Below are positions 6,785 through 12,416 of a stretch of 12,416 bases of DNA, piece by piece. The first letter of the stretch is position 1, and each line of letters starts with the position of its first letter. A program made the position numbers and the translations under genes. Location: positions 1 to 12,416 of the forward strand of contig JACMOF010000130.1 in assembly GCA_014378155.1 (NCBI GenBank), in the 5' to 3' direction. Below the pieces are notes generated by a model. The model saw only the letters and a program-made list of their open reading frames with translations, was not told where the DNA came from and did no database searches. This DNA comes from Caulobacter sp. (GTDB taxonomy: Bacteria > Pseudomonadota > Alphaproteobacteria > Caulobacterales > Caulobacteraceae).

Positions 6785-8089
6785 TCAGGTCGCCGGCAGT
6801 TCCTCTGGGAGCTCGTCGATGGGCGCATTGGGTCCCCGGGCCAGCTCGCGCGCCAGCCGGTCGCGGTCGAGCGCGCCCTCCCAGCGCGCCACCACCAGGG
6901 TGGCCACGCCGTTGCCGACCAGATTGGTCAGGGCCCGGCACTCGCTCATGAACCGGTCGACCCCGACCAGCACCGCCAGGGCGGCGATGGGGATATCGGG
7001 CACGACGGCCAGGGTGGCGGCCAGGGTGATGAAGCCCGCGCCGGTCACGCCGCTGGCTCCCTTGGAGGTCAGCATGGCCACGCCCAGCAGGGCGCCCATC
7101 TGGTAGACGCTCAGATGGGTGTTGGTCGCCTGGGCCAGGAACAGGGTGGCCAGGGTCATGTAGATGTTGGTGCCGTCGAGATTGAAACTGTAGCCGGTGG
7201 GGATCACCAGCCCGACCACCGACTTTCGGGCCCCCAGCCGCTCCAGCTTCTCGATCATCTGGGGCAGCACCGATTCCGAGGAACTGGTGCCCAGCACGAT
7301 CAGCAGCTCCTCGCGGATATAGGCCAGGAATTTGAGGATCGAAAAACCACTCAGCCAGGCGATGGTCCCCAGCACAACCAGCACGAACAGGATGGCCGTG
7401 ATGTAGAAGGTCGCCACCAGCGCGCCCAACTGCACCAGGCTGCCGATCCCGTACTTGCCGATCGTGAAGCCCATGGCCCCGAACGCCCCCAGGGGCGCCA
7501 GCTTGACCACCACGTGGATGATGCCGAAGAACAGCTTGGCCAGATCCTCCATGACCCCGGCCGCCCGGTCGCCGAACTCACCCAGGCGCGTGCAGGCAAA
7601 GCCCGTCAGGATCGCCACCACCAGCACCTGCAGCAGGTTGCCGTCGGCGAAGGCTCCGAAGAAGGTGTCGGGGATCAGGTGCAGCAGATAATCGACCAGC
7701 CCCTCGCCGTGATGGGCCTTTTCCAGATAGCCGGCGGCGATCTTCGGATCGAGGTCAGCGGGGTTGATGTTGAAGCCCGCGCCGGGATGCAGCAGGTGGC
7801 CGACCATCAGGCCGATCGCCAGGGCCAGGGTCGAGACCACCTCGAAATAGAGCAGGGCCTTTACGCCCACCCGCCCGAACGCCTTGATGTCGCCCATCCG
7901 GGCGATGCCGCCGGCCACGGTCAGGAAGATCACCGGGGCGATCACCAGCTTGATCAGCTTGATGAAGCCGTCGCCCAGCGGCTTCAGCTCGATCCCGACC
8001 TTGGGCCAGATCGCCCCGACCAACACCCCCAGGGCGATGGCGATCAGAACCTGCACGTACAGTGTCTTCAACGGCCGAAACACGCCCAT
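6785..8089 (-). CDS. dctA: C4-dicarboxylate:cation symporter DctA
   Basis: This 434-residue inner-membrane transporter of the glutamate/dicarboxylate symporter (SLC1/DAACS) family imports succinate, fumarate and malate with cations. It starts [20 protein letters not shown], the usual first membrane helix, and keeps the family core: the serine-rich re-entrant loop TSSSES (268-273), [13 protein letters not shown] (298-310), the second loop [13 protein letters not shown] (341-353) and [12 protein letters not shown] (378-389), whose Asp/Arg/Asn residues bind substrate in relatives. Length is normal for DctA. GGAGGG (minus strand, 8096-8101) lies 6 nt before the ATG and decides the start. It appears monocistronic, convergent with cdnL, with the tRNA-Arg gene divergently placed upstream. 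No DctB/DctD regulator is in the window. GltP/GltT-like glutamate transport is less likely, given its closeness to DctA signatures. Confidence 0.95.
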   Translation of the reverse strand: MGVFRPLKTLYVQVLIAIALGVLVGAIWPKVGIELKPLGDGFIKLIKLVIAPVIFLTVAGGIARMGDIKAFGRVGVKALLYFEVVSTLALAIGLMVGHLLHPGAGFNINPADLDPKIAAGYLEKAHHGEGLVDYLLHLIPDTFFGAFADGNLLQVLVVAILTGFACTRLGEFGDRAAGVMEDLAKLFFGIIHVVVKLAPLGAFGAMGFTIGKYGIGSLVQLGALVATFYITAILFVLVVLGTIAWLSGFSILKFLAYIREELLIVLGTSSSESVLPQMIEKLERLGARKSVVGLVIPTGYSFNLDGTNIYMTLATLFLAQATNTHLSVYQMGALLGVAMLTSKGASGVTGAGFITLAATLAVVPDIPIAALAVLVGVDRFMSECRALTNLVGNGVATLVVARWEGALDRDRLARELARGPNAPIDELPEELPAT

Positions 8090-8171
8090 GCCAGTCCCTC
8101 CGCCGCGCTTTTCAACCCCGGGGTTCGCACGCCCGGAAACTTGCGCTATTGACCCGGACGTCGCGCGACGC

Positions 8172-8248
8172 GGCCCGGTAGCTCAGCAGGATAGAGCAGC
8201 GCTTTCCTAAAGCGAAGGTCAGGGGTTCGAGTCCCTTCCGGGCCGCCA
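8172..8248 (+). tRNA. tRNA-Arg (anticodon CCT)
   Basis: The 77-nt cloverleaf folds fully: acceptor GGCCCGG/CCGGGCC (8172-8178/8238-8244), D arm GCTC/GAGC, anticodon stem GCGCT/AGCGA with a G-A mismatch at its top pair, loop TTCCTAA giving anticodon CCT (reads AGG), a 5-nt variable loop, T stem AGGGG/CCCTT with loop TTCGAGT, discriminator G and an encoded CCA end. It is the last core-like gene before a region of recombinase remnant and insertion sequence, and tRNA 3' ends are common integration targets. Confidence 0.97.
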
Positions 8249-8611
8249 TGCGACCCCGCCAAGCCAGGCTCTCCACCGCCAGGAGCCGGCAAGCCCCCGA
8301 AGCGCGGGACTATTCCCCAGGCAAACCGGCAGGCTTGAGCCCGGAATCCGTCAGCTGAGCCGCTTTCGACGGCAGGTAGGCGCGCCATTCTCCGCAGCGC
8401 TAAACGCCACTCCTGTTTCCCTGTTTAACAGGGAATAAGAGGGAATTTTTTGATTGGCTGATCCGGTCAGCACGCGGCTGTCGCGGGATTTCTGCTGTAG
8501 CGACGATGACTTATGCGTGGAAGACAATCACTCGCCCGAAAGAGACCGACACGGAACTGGGAATTTTCAAACCTATATCAGGGAAAGAAATGGAGCGACG
8601 CGTGCGCCCGC
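8249..8611 (+). other. 363-bp non-coding stretch between tRNA and recombinase remnant
   Basis: No gene can be supported. The first part (8249-8400) is GC-rich without clear structure. The middle holds the TTCCCTG palindrome cluster (8412-8451), and the remainder (8452-8611) shows nothing recognisable. This would be the expected place for an attachment-site core left by integration into the tRNA, but no second copy of the tRNA 3' end is seen in the window. Confidence 0.6.
8412..8451 (+). repeat. 19-bp palindrome with additional half-sites and T-run
   Basis: TTCCCTGTTTAACAGGGAA (8417-8435) has perfect 9-bp arms around one central T. A further AGGGAAT half-site (8440-8446) follows, and CCTGTTT precedes it. 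The second AGGGAA can pair with TTCCCT at 8417 and is followed by six Ts, so the cluster may be either a terminator reading away from the tRNA or a protein-binding or recombination site. The choice is open. Confidence 0.6.
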
Positions 8612-9676
8612 TTAGAGCGCAAAAAGCTGCCGCTGATCGGCCCAGGCCAACGGGATGTGCTGGTCGGCCAAAGCCCGCGCCGTAAGCCCGGCGGGTTGGC
8701 GGCCATCCAAGATCGCCCTCTGGATGTCCGGCGCCAGGAAGGCCAGGCGTGCAAGCCGACGCATATAGGAATCGCGCAGACCTTCGGTTTGACGCCAGTG
8801 CTCAGGCGACTGCGTCGGCCCCGCGTTGATCTTGGTCAGCCCATTATGGGCCTGAGCCAAGGCTTTGAGAAGCTGCTTGTCCGGCCGCCCGACAGCCGCC
8901 GCGCCCGCCGGCTTCACCATCCAAGTCCGCCCGCCGCGAAACACCGGCCGCACGCCGATGATGAGCTCGATTGTCTGTCCACTTCGTTTGCCCACGGCAA
9001 TTTGATCATCGGCCTCCAGACGGGCGGCGATGCGGCTGACTGCGGCAGCGGCGTCACCGTCGCCCAGGACCGCCTGGCGATCGAGCGTCAACCGCACGCT
9101 GTTGGCCTCGACATCAACGCGGCGAAGGATCGGCAAGAGGGCTTCAAGCGCGGTGTCGGTGGCCGGTTGATCCAAACAGCGGCTCACCCGATCGAGCACC
9201 AGAGCCTCCATCGGTAAAGCGGAGATCCGGCCGATGACACCCGCGGGCAGGGCCTCGCCGCGCTGGAGGGGCACGGAGACATAATAACAATGGCGGCCGC
9301 CGTTTTTGCCATAGGCGAAGCTTGGACCCATCCGATTGCCCAGCGCGTCGAACACCAAACCCTTGAGGGGCAGCGAACCAGCCAAGGTGCCTTTGACTCG
9401 GCGCTTAGCGGCGTTGACCGCTAGCTGCTGTTGGACGGCCTTGAAGAGCTCGGCGGGGACAATGGCGGGATGAGCCCCCGGATGGATCCGATCGCCATGC
9501 ACGATTTGACCCAGATAAACTCGGCTTTGCAGCAGGTGGAACAGCGAGCCTCGCGAGAGGGGTTGCCTCACCTTGTCAACGCCGGCTTTGGTTTTCCAGC
9601 CTTTGGACAGCACGCCTGAGCGGGCCAGCTCGTCACGCAACGCGTTGACGGATTTGAGCTCCAGGTAGCGCGTGAA
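8612..9676 (-). pseudogene. Large serine recombinase, N-terminal catalytic half lost (IS6 junction)
   Basis: The 354 remaining codons encode the C-terminal part of a large serine site-specific recombinase: the recombinase domain (YLELKSVNALRDELARSG, then GSLFHLLQSRVYLGQIVHG and HPAIVPAELFKAVQ) and the zinc-ribbon-like segment (GLVFDALGNRMGPSFAYGKNGGRHCYYVS), which lacks the CxxC pairs. The family normally starts with a roughly 150-residue resolvase domain carrying the catalytic serine; that part is absent. The frame runs exactly to base 9676, where the IS6 end begins, and stops at a TAA inside the IS. A TTG at 9640 is the only start-like codon near the break, so the product cannot recombine DNA. 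The gene's 3' end faces the tRNA, an arrangement typical of integrases that used that tRNA. Loss of function is seen; the tRNA as its former target is inferred. Confidence 0.88.
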
Positions 9677-10491
9677 GGCTCTGTCAGAGCAAATTGCCGT
9701 CGCCGCCTGCGCCCGTTAGCCTGCCGGAATGAAGAACCCGTTCCGCTACTTCAACAGCTCGCCCGAGGTGATCCGCCTCGTGGTGATGATGTACGTCAAA
9801 TACCCGCTGTCTCTGCGCAACGTCGAGGATCTGCTGGCCGAGCGTGGGATCGACATTTGCCATGAGACGGTGCGGTTTTGGTGGAACAGGTTCGGGCCGA
9901 TGTTCGCGGCCGAGATCAGGAGCAAGCGTGTCCAGCGGATGAAGGCCTTCACTCACTGGCGGTGGCATCTCGACGAGATCTACGTGAAGATCAACGGCGA
10001 GATGCACTACCTTTGGTGTGCGGTTGACCACGAAGGCGAGGTGCTGGAGTCCTTCGCCAGCAAGACACGTGACAAGCCTGCGGCCCTGAAGTTCATGAAG
10101 AAACTCATGAAGCGACACGGCTCCGCCAGAGTAGTCACGACCGATGGGCTGCGCTCCTACAAGGCGTCGATGAAGGAGATCGGCAACGCCCAGAAGCAGC
10201 AGATCGGCCGCTGCGCCAACAACCGATGTGAGAACTCACACCTGCCATTCCGACGACGAGAGCGCGCCATGCTGCGGTTTCGAAGGATGCACACGCTGCA
10301 AAAGTTCAGCATAATCCATGCCTCGGTCCACAACCATTTCAACCACGAACGCAACCTCGTCAGCCGCGATATCTACAAGGCCCAGCGCTCCGCCGCCCTT
10401 GCGGAGTGGCGGGCAGTCATGGGCTAGCCGCAGCGCGGTTTGAGGATTCGTGCATCCACCGGAGACCAGTTGCAGATAGACTGACAGCACC
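9677..10491 (+). mobile_element. Complete IS6-family insertion sequence (815 bp)
   Basis: The transposase gene is bracketed by imperfect inverted ends: GGCTCTGTCAG at 9677-9687 and CTGACAGCACC at 10481-10491 (9 of 11 positions agree). The 815-bp span is normal for IS6 elements. The 8-bp flanks, CGCGTGAA on the left and GTTATTGA on the right, are different, so the usual 8-bp target duplication is absent. This suggests that the element took part in an adjacent deletion or cointegrate resolution. Confidence 0.8.
9729..10427 (+). CDS. IS6-family DDE transposase
   Basis: This 232-residue single-ORF transposase is apparently full length. It begins MKNPFRYFNSSPEVIRLVVMM, followed by the short N-terminal helix-turn-helix region (YPLSLRNVEDLLAERGI) of this family. 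The catalytic triad is D82 (WHLDEIYVKI), D139 (VVTTDGLRSY) and E168 (NNRCENSHLPFRRRER). It moves the element by replicative transposition, forming cointegrates and often adjacent deletions or inversions. The start at 9729 is 52 bp inside the left end, as expected; the ribosome-binding site is weak. No frameshift or missing motif is seen, so it may be active. It separates the recombinase remnant from the DUF3047 gene. Confidence 0.95.
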   Translation: MKNPFRYFNSSPEVIRLVVMMYVKYPLSLRNVEDLLAERGIDICHETVRFWWNRFGPMFAAEIRSKRVQRMKAFTHWRWHLDEIYVKINGEMHYLWCAVDHEGEVLESFASKTRDKPAALKFMKKLMKRHGSARVVTTDGLRSYKASMKEIGNAQKQQIGRCANNRCENSHLPFRRRERAMLRFRRMHTLQKFSIIHASVHNHFNHERNLVSRDIYKAQRSAALAEWRAVMG

Positions 10492-10599
10492 GTTATTGAT
10501 GCTAAGCCCCTTAAGCTGCCCTTCTCGCCACGTACCGTTCAAGGCAGATTTCGGCTTCGGGTGCCGCAGACGACCGTCCAAATGTGGAGGAATTAGCGG

Positions 10600-11316
10600 A
10601 TGATCATAGGCACACAATTTACGATGCCCCTATCAATTTGCGTTGCCGCTTTTGTTGTAGCCGGTTTTGCCCCTGAAACGCAGCCGGCTCCCGTCCCCGC
10701 CATCAAGCCAGGGCTTGCTGTTCCGCCGGACGGGTGGGCCTATTTGCCGGAACTTGCAGTGTTCGGTCCGGCCGATATCTTTCGCGTTGCTCCGGCCGCG
10801 CGCGGTGATCGCGGCCCGAAAAAGCAAATGCTTGTGCAAACGCGAAAAAACGTTGGCATTCTGACCCGTGACGTCGATTTGCCACTCACCGCCGCAACGA
10901 CCCTGAGATGGCGGTGGAAGGTTGACCAAATACCGTCGACCCTACCCGAGACTGCCGCCGCACAGCATGACTATTTTAGTATCGCTGTGAAGTTCGAAAA
11001 CGGGCGGGATTTAACCTACATGTGGAGTTCAAGCCTGGCAGAGGGCGTGGGCTTTGATTGTCCACTCCCCGGGTGGACCGGACGCGAGTATCATGTGGTC
11101 GTTCGCTCTGGGACACGGAATGTGGGACAATGGCTTGCTGAAAGTCGTAACGTCGCAGCTGACTACGCAAAATATGTCGACGCAAAATCGCCGGGGCGTA
11201 TCGTCCAGGTCTGGTTTATAGCCAACACGATTATTCAGCAGGGTGAAGGAAAGGCCAGCTTTGGCGACATCGTAATTGCGCCAGGTCCTAAAGGTAAGCC
11301 GTTCACCGTCTTCTAG
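10600..11316 (+). CDS. Secreted DUF3047-like protein
   Basis: This 238-residue protein has a probable N-terminal export signal (hydrophobic MPLSICVAAFVVAGFA, residues 9-24), so it is likely periplasmic. The body resembles DUF3047: TLRWRWKVDQ (101-110), a DYFSIAVKFENG strand (124-135), YMWSSS (140-145), GQWLAESRNVAADY (176-189) and FGDIVI (221-226). No catalytic residues are known for the family, and the fold is expected to be a beta-sandwich; function is unknown. GGAGG (10586-10590), 9 nt before the ATG, supports the start at 10600; an ATG at 10624 is the alternative. The gene is visibly less GC-rich than the core (a hand count of 11221-11280 gives 31 of 60 G+C, against 42 of 60 for 1201-1260), suggesting acquisition. 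It stands alone, about 110 bp past the IS6 right end. Confidence 0.8.
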   Translation: MIIGTQFTMPLSICVAAFVVAGFAPETQPAPVPAIKPGLAVPPDGWAYLPELAVFGPADIFRVAPAARGDRGPKKQMLVQTRKNVGILTRDVDLPLTAATTLRWRWKVDQIPSTLPETAAAQHDYFSIAVKFENGRDLTYMWSSSLAEGVGFDCPLPGWTGREYHVVVRSGTRNVGQWLAESRNVAADYAKYVDAKSPGRIVQVWFIANTIIQQGEGKASFGDIVIAPGPKGKPFTVF

Positions 11317-11352
11317 GCTTTTGGCGTATTGCTTGAGTAAGGTACCAGACCC

Positions 11353-11368
11353 AACCACTTTAGTGGTT
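11353..11368 (+). terminator. Stem-loop downstream of the DUF3047 gene
   Basis: AACCACT-TT-AGTGGTT is a perfect 7-bp inverted repeat lying 36 nt past the stop codon. It lacks a T-run, so termination is only a possibility. It sits 5 nt before the inverted-repeat element at 11374. Confidence 0.35.
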
Positions 11369-11373
11369 ATGGT

Positions 11374-11557
11374 TGTGGATAGGCGCCGAAGCGGGACCCC
11401 ATGACATCCAAGCTAAACACCTCCAATTGTTGTGGAATCTCAAGTTATGCGGGGGTCCCGATTGGCGCCGATCGGACCCCCAAAAAATAGTTTTCTTGAA
11501 CAACTTCAAGCGCCTGTGATGGATAAGCACGGGGTCCCGCTCCGGCGCCGATCCACA
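11374..11557. mobile_element. 184-bp MITE-like element with 27-bp TG...CA inverted ends (IS21-type?)
   Basis: The left arm (11374-11400, beginning TGTGGATAGGCGCCG) and right arm (11531-11557, ending GGCGCCGATCCACA) are inverted copies with 25 of 27 positions identical. A third copy of the end motif, GGGGTCCCG-ATT-GGCGCCGATC (11452-11473), lies inside in the same orientation as the right arm and forms part of a near-perfect hairpin (11451-11481). No reading frame fills the interior. 5'-TG...CA-3' termini plus repeated internal copies of the end sequence are IS21-family traits, so this is probably a non-autonomous derivative. No target duplication is evident. The family assignment is inference. 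Confidence 0.6.
11451..11481 (+). repeat. Strong hairpin inside the MITE-like element
   Basis: GGGGGTCC (11451-11458) pairs with GGACCCCC (11474-11481). After one bulged C, the stem continues GAT-T-GG with CC-G-ATC around a CG turn. It is followed by six As and then TAGTTTT, so it is not a standard plus-strand terminator. A smaller hairpin, CTTGAA/TTCAAG (11495-11500/11505-11510), follows. Confidence 0.75.
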
Positions 11558-11576
11558 CCTTCAGTGCGGCAGTGAA

Positions 11577-11607
11577 GAATGACCGCTGTTGTCAAATGCG
11601 GTCATTC
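11577..11607 (+). promoter_or_regulatory. 10-bp stem-loop GAATGACCGC/GCGGTCATTC
   Basis: Perfect 10-bp arms (11577-11586 and 11598-11607) enclose an 11-nt loop. There is no adjacent T-run. It may be a terminator-like structure, an operator or the remnant of another repeat; its role is unknown. Confidence 0.5.
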
Positions 11608-11833
11608 GGGATTTGTCGTGCGAGACTTCCTTGAACGACCAAGATCGGGCCGTTTACTGCCTGTCGGGTATCGAGGGGCGGCATGCGGAAAGCACCATTG
11701 GTTCAAGTTGGCGCGGCCATAAGGCTGCTAAGAAGGCCGTTGACGCCGATCCACGAAATCGATTCGTGCTTCAAGCTACAAGCTGGTAGACGGTGATCGA
11801 TACCGTCCCGCTCCGACGGGGGGAACAACCATC
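11608..11833 (+). promoter_or_regulatory. Structured leader upstream of the GAF protein
   Basis: No gene is supported in 11608-11751. Three small inverted repeats then crowd the approach to the next gene: CACGAA/TTCGTG (11752-11757/11763-11768), GACGGT/ACCGTC (11789-11794/11802-11807) and CCGTC/GACGG (11803-11807/11815-11819). The last two share bases 11803-11807 and exclude each other. The second reaches into the G-run (11817-11823) that probably serves as the ribosome-binding site. Confidence 0.35.
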
Positions 11834-12416
11834 ATGACCTTGCTCTCGGTAGAGACGCCTCGCGCCGTGATCGGGCGCTTGGAAAGCGGGCAGGCCGATA
11901 TCGACCTTTTGCACTGTATTAGCACGGCATTGATCGCCGAGCAGGATCACAACGCGCTCTACGGCAAGATCGTCGACGCTGCGATAACGATCACTGGTTC
12001 GCAGTTCGGGACGATGCAGCTGCTGTGTCCGCAAGGCCACAGCTCGGGAAATGGCGGCAAGCTTAGTCTGCTGTGCTCGCGCGGGCTGCCGGACGAGGCT
12101 GTCACGTTCTGGGAATGGGTCAGCCCCGAAGCTTACAGCAGTTGCACAAAGGCGCTCAAATCCGGCCGGCGGGAGATTGTCCACGACTTTGAAGAATGGG
12201 ATGAGATTGCCGACACCGAAGACCTTTTCGCGTTTCGGCGGACCGGCATCCGCTCCGCTCAGACGACACCCTTGTTGTCGCGTGACGGCCATCTGCTCGG
12301 GATGATCTCGACGCATTGGTGCGAGCCCCATACGCCATCCGAGCGGGATTTGCGCTTGCTCGATATTCTGGCGCGGCAGGCTGCCGATCTCCTGGAACGC
12401 ACCATCGCGGAGGAGG
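11834..12416 (+). CDS. GAF-domain protein, probable sensor histidine kinase (3' end outside window)
   Basis: The ATG at 11834, 10 nt after a GGGGGG run, opens a frame that stays open for 194 codons to the end of the window. It starts MTLLSVETPRAVIGRLESGQ, then DLLHCISTALIAEQDHNALYG, and residues about 40-185 form a GAF sensory domain: ITGSQFGTMQLL, LLCSRGLPDEAVTFW, AQTTPLLSRDGHLLGMISTHW and RLLDILARQAADLLER. In alphaproteobacteria this GAF type, with a closing helix of this kind, is usually followed by a HWE or HisKA-type histidine kinase domain, which would lie beyond the window; a PAS-linked or GGDEF partner cannot be excluded. A conserved Cys for bilin attachment is not recognised. The protein appears soluble. 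Confidence 0.82.
   Translation, partial: MTLLSVETPRAVIGRLESGQADIDLLHCISTALIAEQDHNALYGKIVDAAITITGSQFGTMQLLCPQGHSSGNGGKLSLLCSRGLPDEAVTFWEWVSPEAYSSCTKALKSGRREIVHDFEEWDEIADTEDLFAFRRTGIRSAQTTPLLSRDGHLLGMISTHWCEPHTPSERDLRLLDILARQAADLLERTIAEE

Noticed and set aside
6710..8152. 480-codon plus-strand ORF
   Set aside because: Antisense to dctA; composition is Gln/His/Asp-rich low-complexity, as expected for an antisense frame of a GC-rich membrane-protein gene.
8146..8388. 80-codon minus-strand ORF containing [19 protein letters not shown]
   Set aside because: It is the reverse complement of the tRNA-Arg gene; this peptide is a well-known false translation of tRNA genes.
8513..9217. 234-codon plus-strand ORF
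   Set aside because: Antisense to the serine-recombinase remnant, which carries real domain motifs.
9684..10118. 144-codon minus-strand ORF
   Set aside because: Antisense to the IS6 transposase.
11589..11789. 66-codon ORF starting with TTG
   Set aside because: Starts inside a perfect stem-loop, has no ribosome-binding site and shows no resemblance to a protein family.
11771..12331. 186-codon minus-strand ORF
   Set aside because: Antisense to the GAF-domain gene.
1..12416. CRISPR array, toxin-antitoxin pair, phage-defence or biosynthetic cluster
   Set aside because: No evenly spaced direct repeats of CRISPR size and no matching gene pairs or clusters were found. The accessory part holds only recombination remnants, one IS, one orphan gene and a truncated sensor gene.

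Overview
The window looks like high-GC alphaproteobacterial chromosome, most likely Caulobacteraceae (Caulobacter/Phenylobacterium-like). Support comes from the codon bias of the first 8 kb, the grouping of a SUV3-type helicase, an S4 RNA-binding protein, FdxA and CdnL/CarD, and the Ala-ending CdnL tail. Genus assignment is inference.

Core part (1-8248). A SUV3-like RNA helicase overlaps a small S4 RNA-binding protein by 4 nt (GTGA junction). A short terminator-like hairpin follows, then a 108-bp imperfect palindromic intergenic repeat. A PAS-PAS-GGDEF-EAL cyclic-di-GMP protein lies on the minus strand and separates the helicase/S4 pair from fdxA (7Fe ferredoxin), to which it is divergent. 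carD/cdnL follows after a 377-bp gap and ends in a strong hairpin facing the convergent dctA (C4-dicarboxylate transporter, minus strand). A tRNA-Arg(CCT) comes next.

Accessory part (8249-12416). Beyond the tRNA the sequence changes character. It holds a non-coding stretch with a 19-bp palindrome and a third half-site, then the C-terminal part of a large serine recombinase. That gene is cut exactly at one end of a complete IS6-family insertion sequence. No target duplication flanks the IS, and the lost catalytic half of the recombinase is not on its far side. Next come a lower-GC gene for a secreted DUF3047-like protein, a 184-bp element with 27-bp inverted ends (TG...CA) and an internal third copy of the end motif (a candidate IS21-derived MITE), several stem-loops, and the start of a GAF-domain protein, probably a sensor histidine kinase, that runs off the window.

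Reading: this is ordinary housekeeping chromosome up to a tRNA that probably served as an integration site, followed by an eroded, IS-rearranged island edge. No complete new multi-gene system is visible. The most distinctive items are the MITE-like element, the IS6/recombinase junction and the palindrome cluster beside the tRNA.
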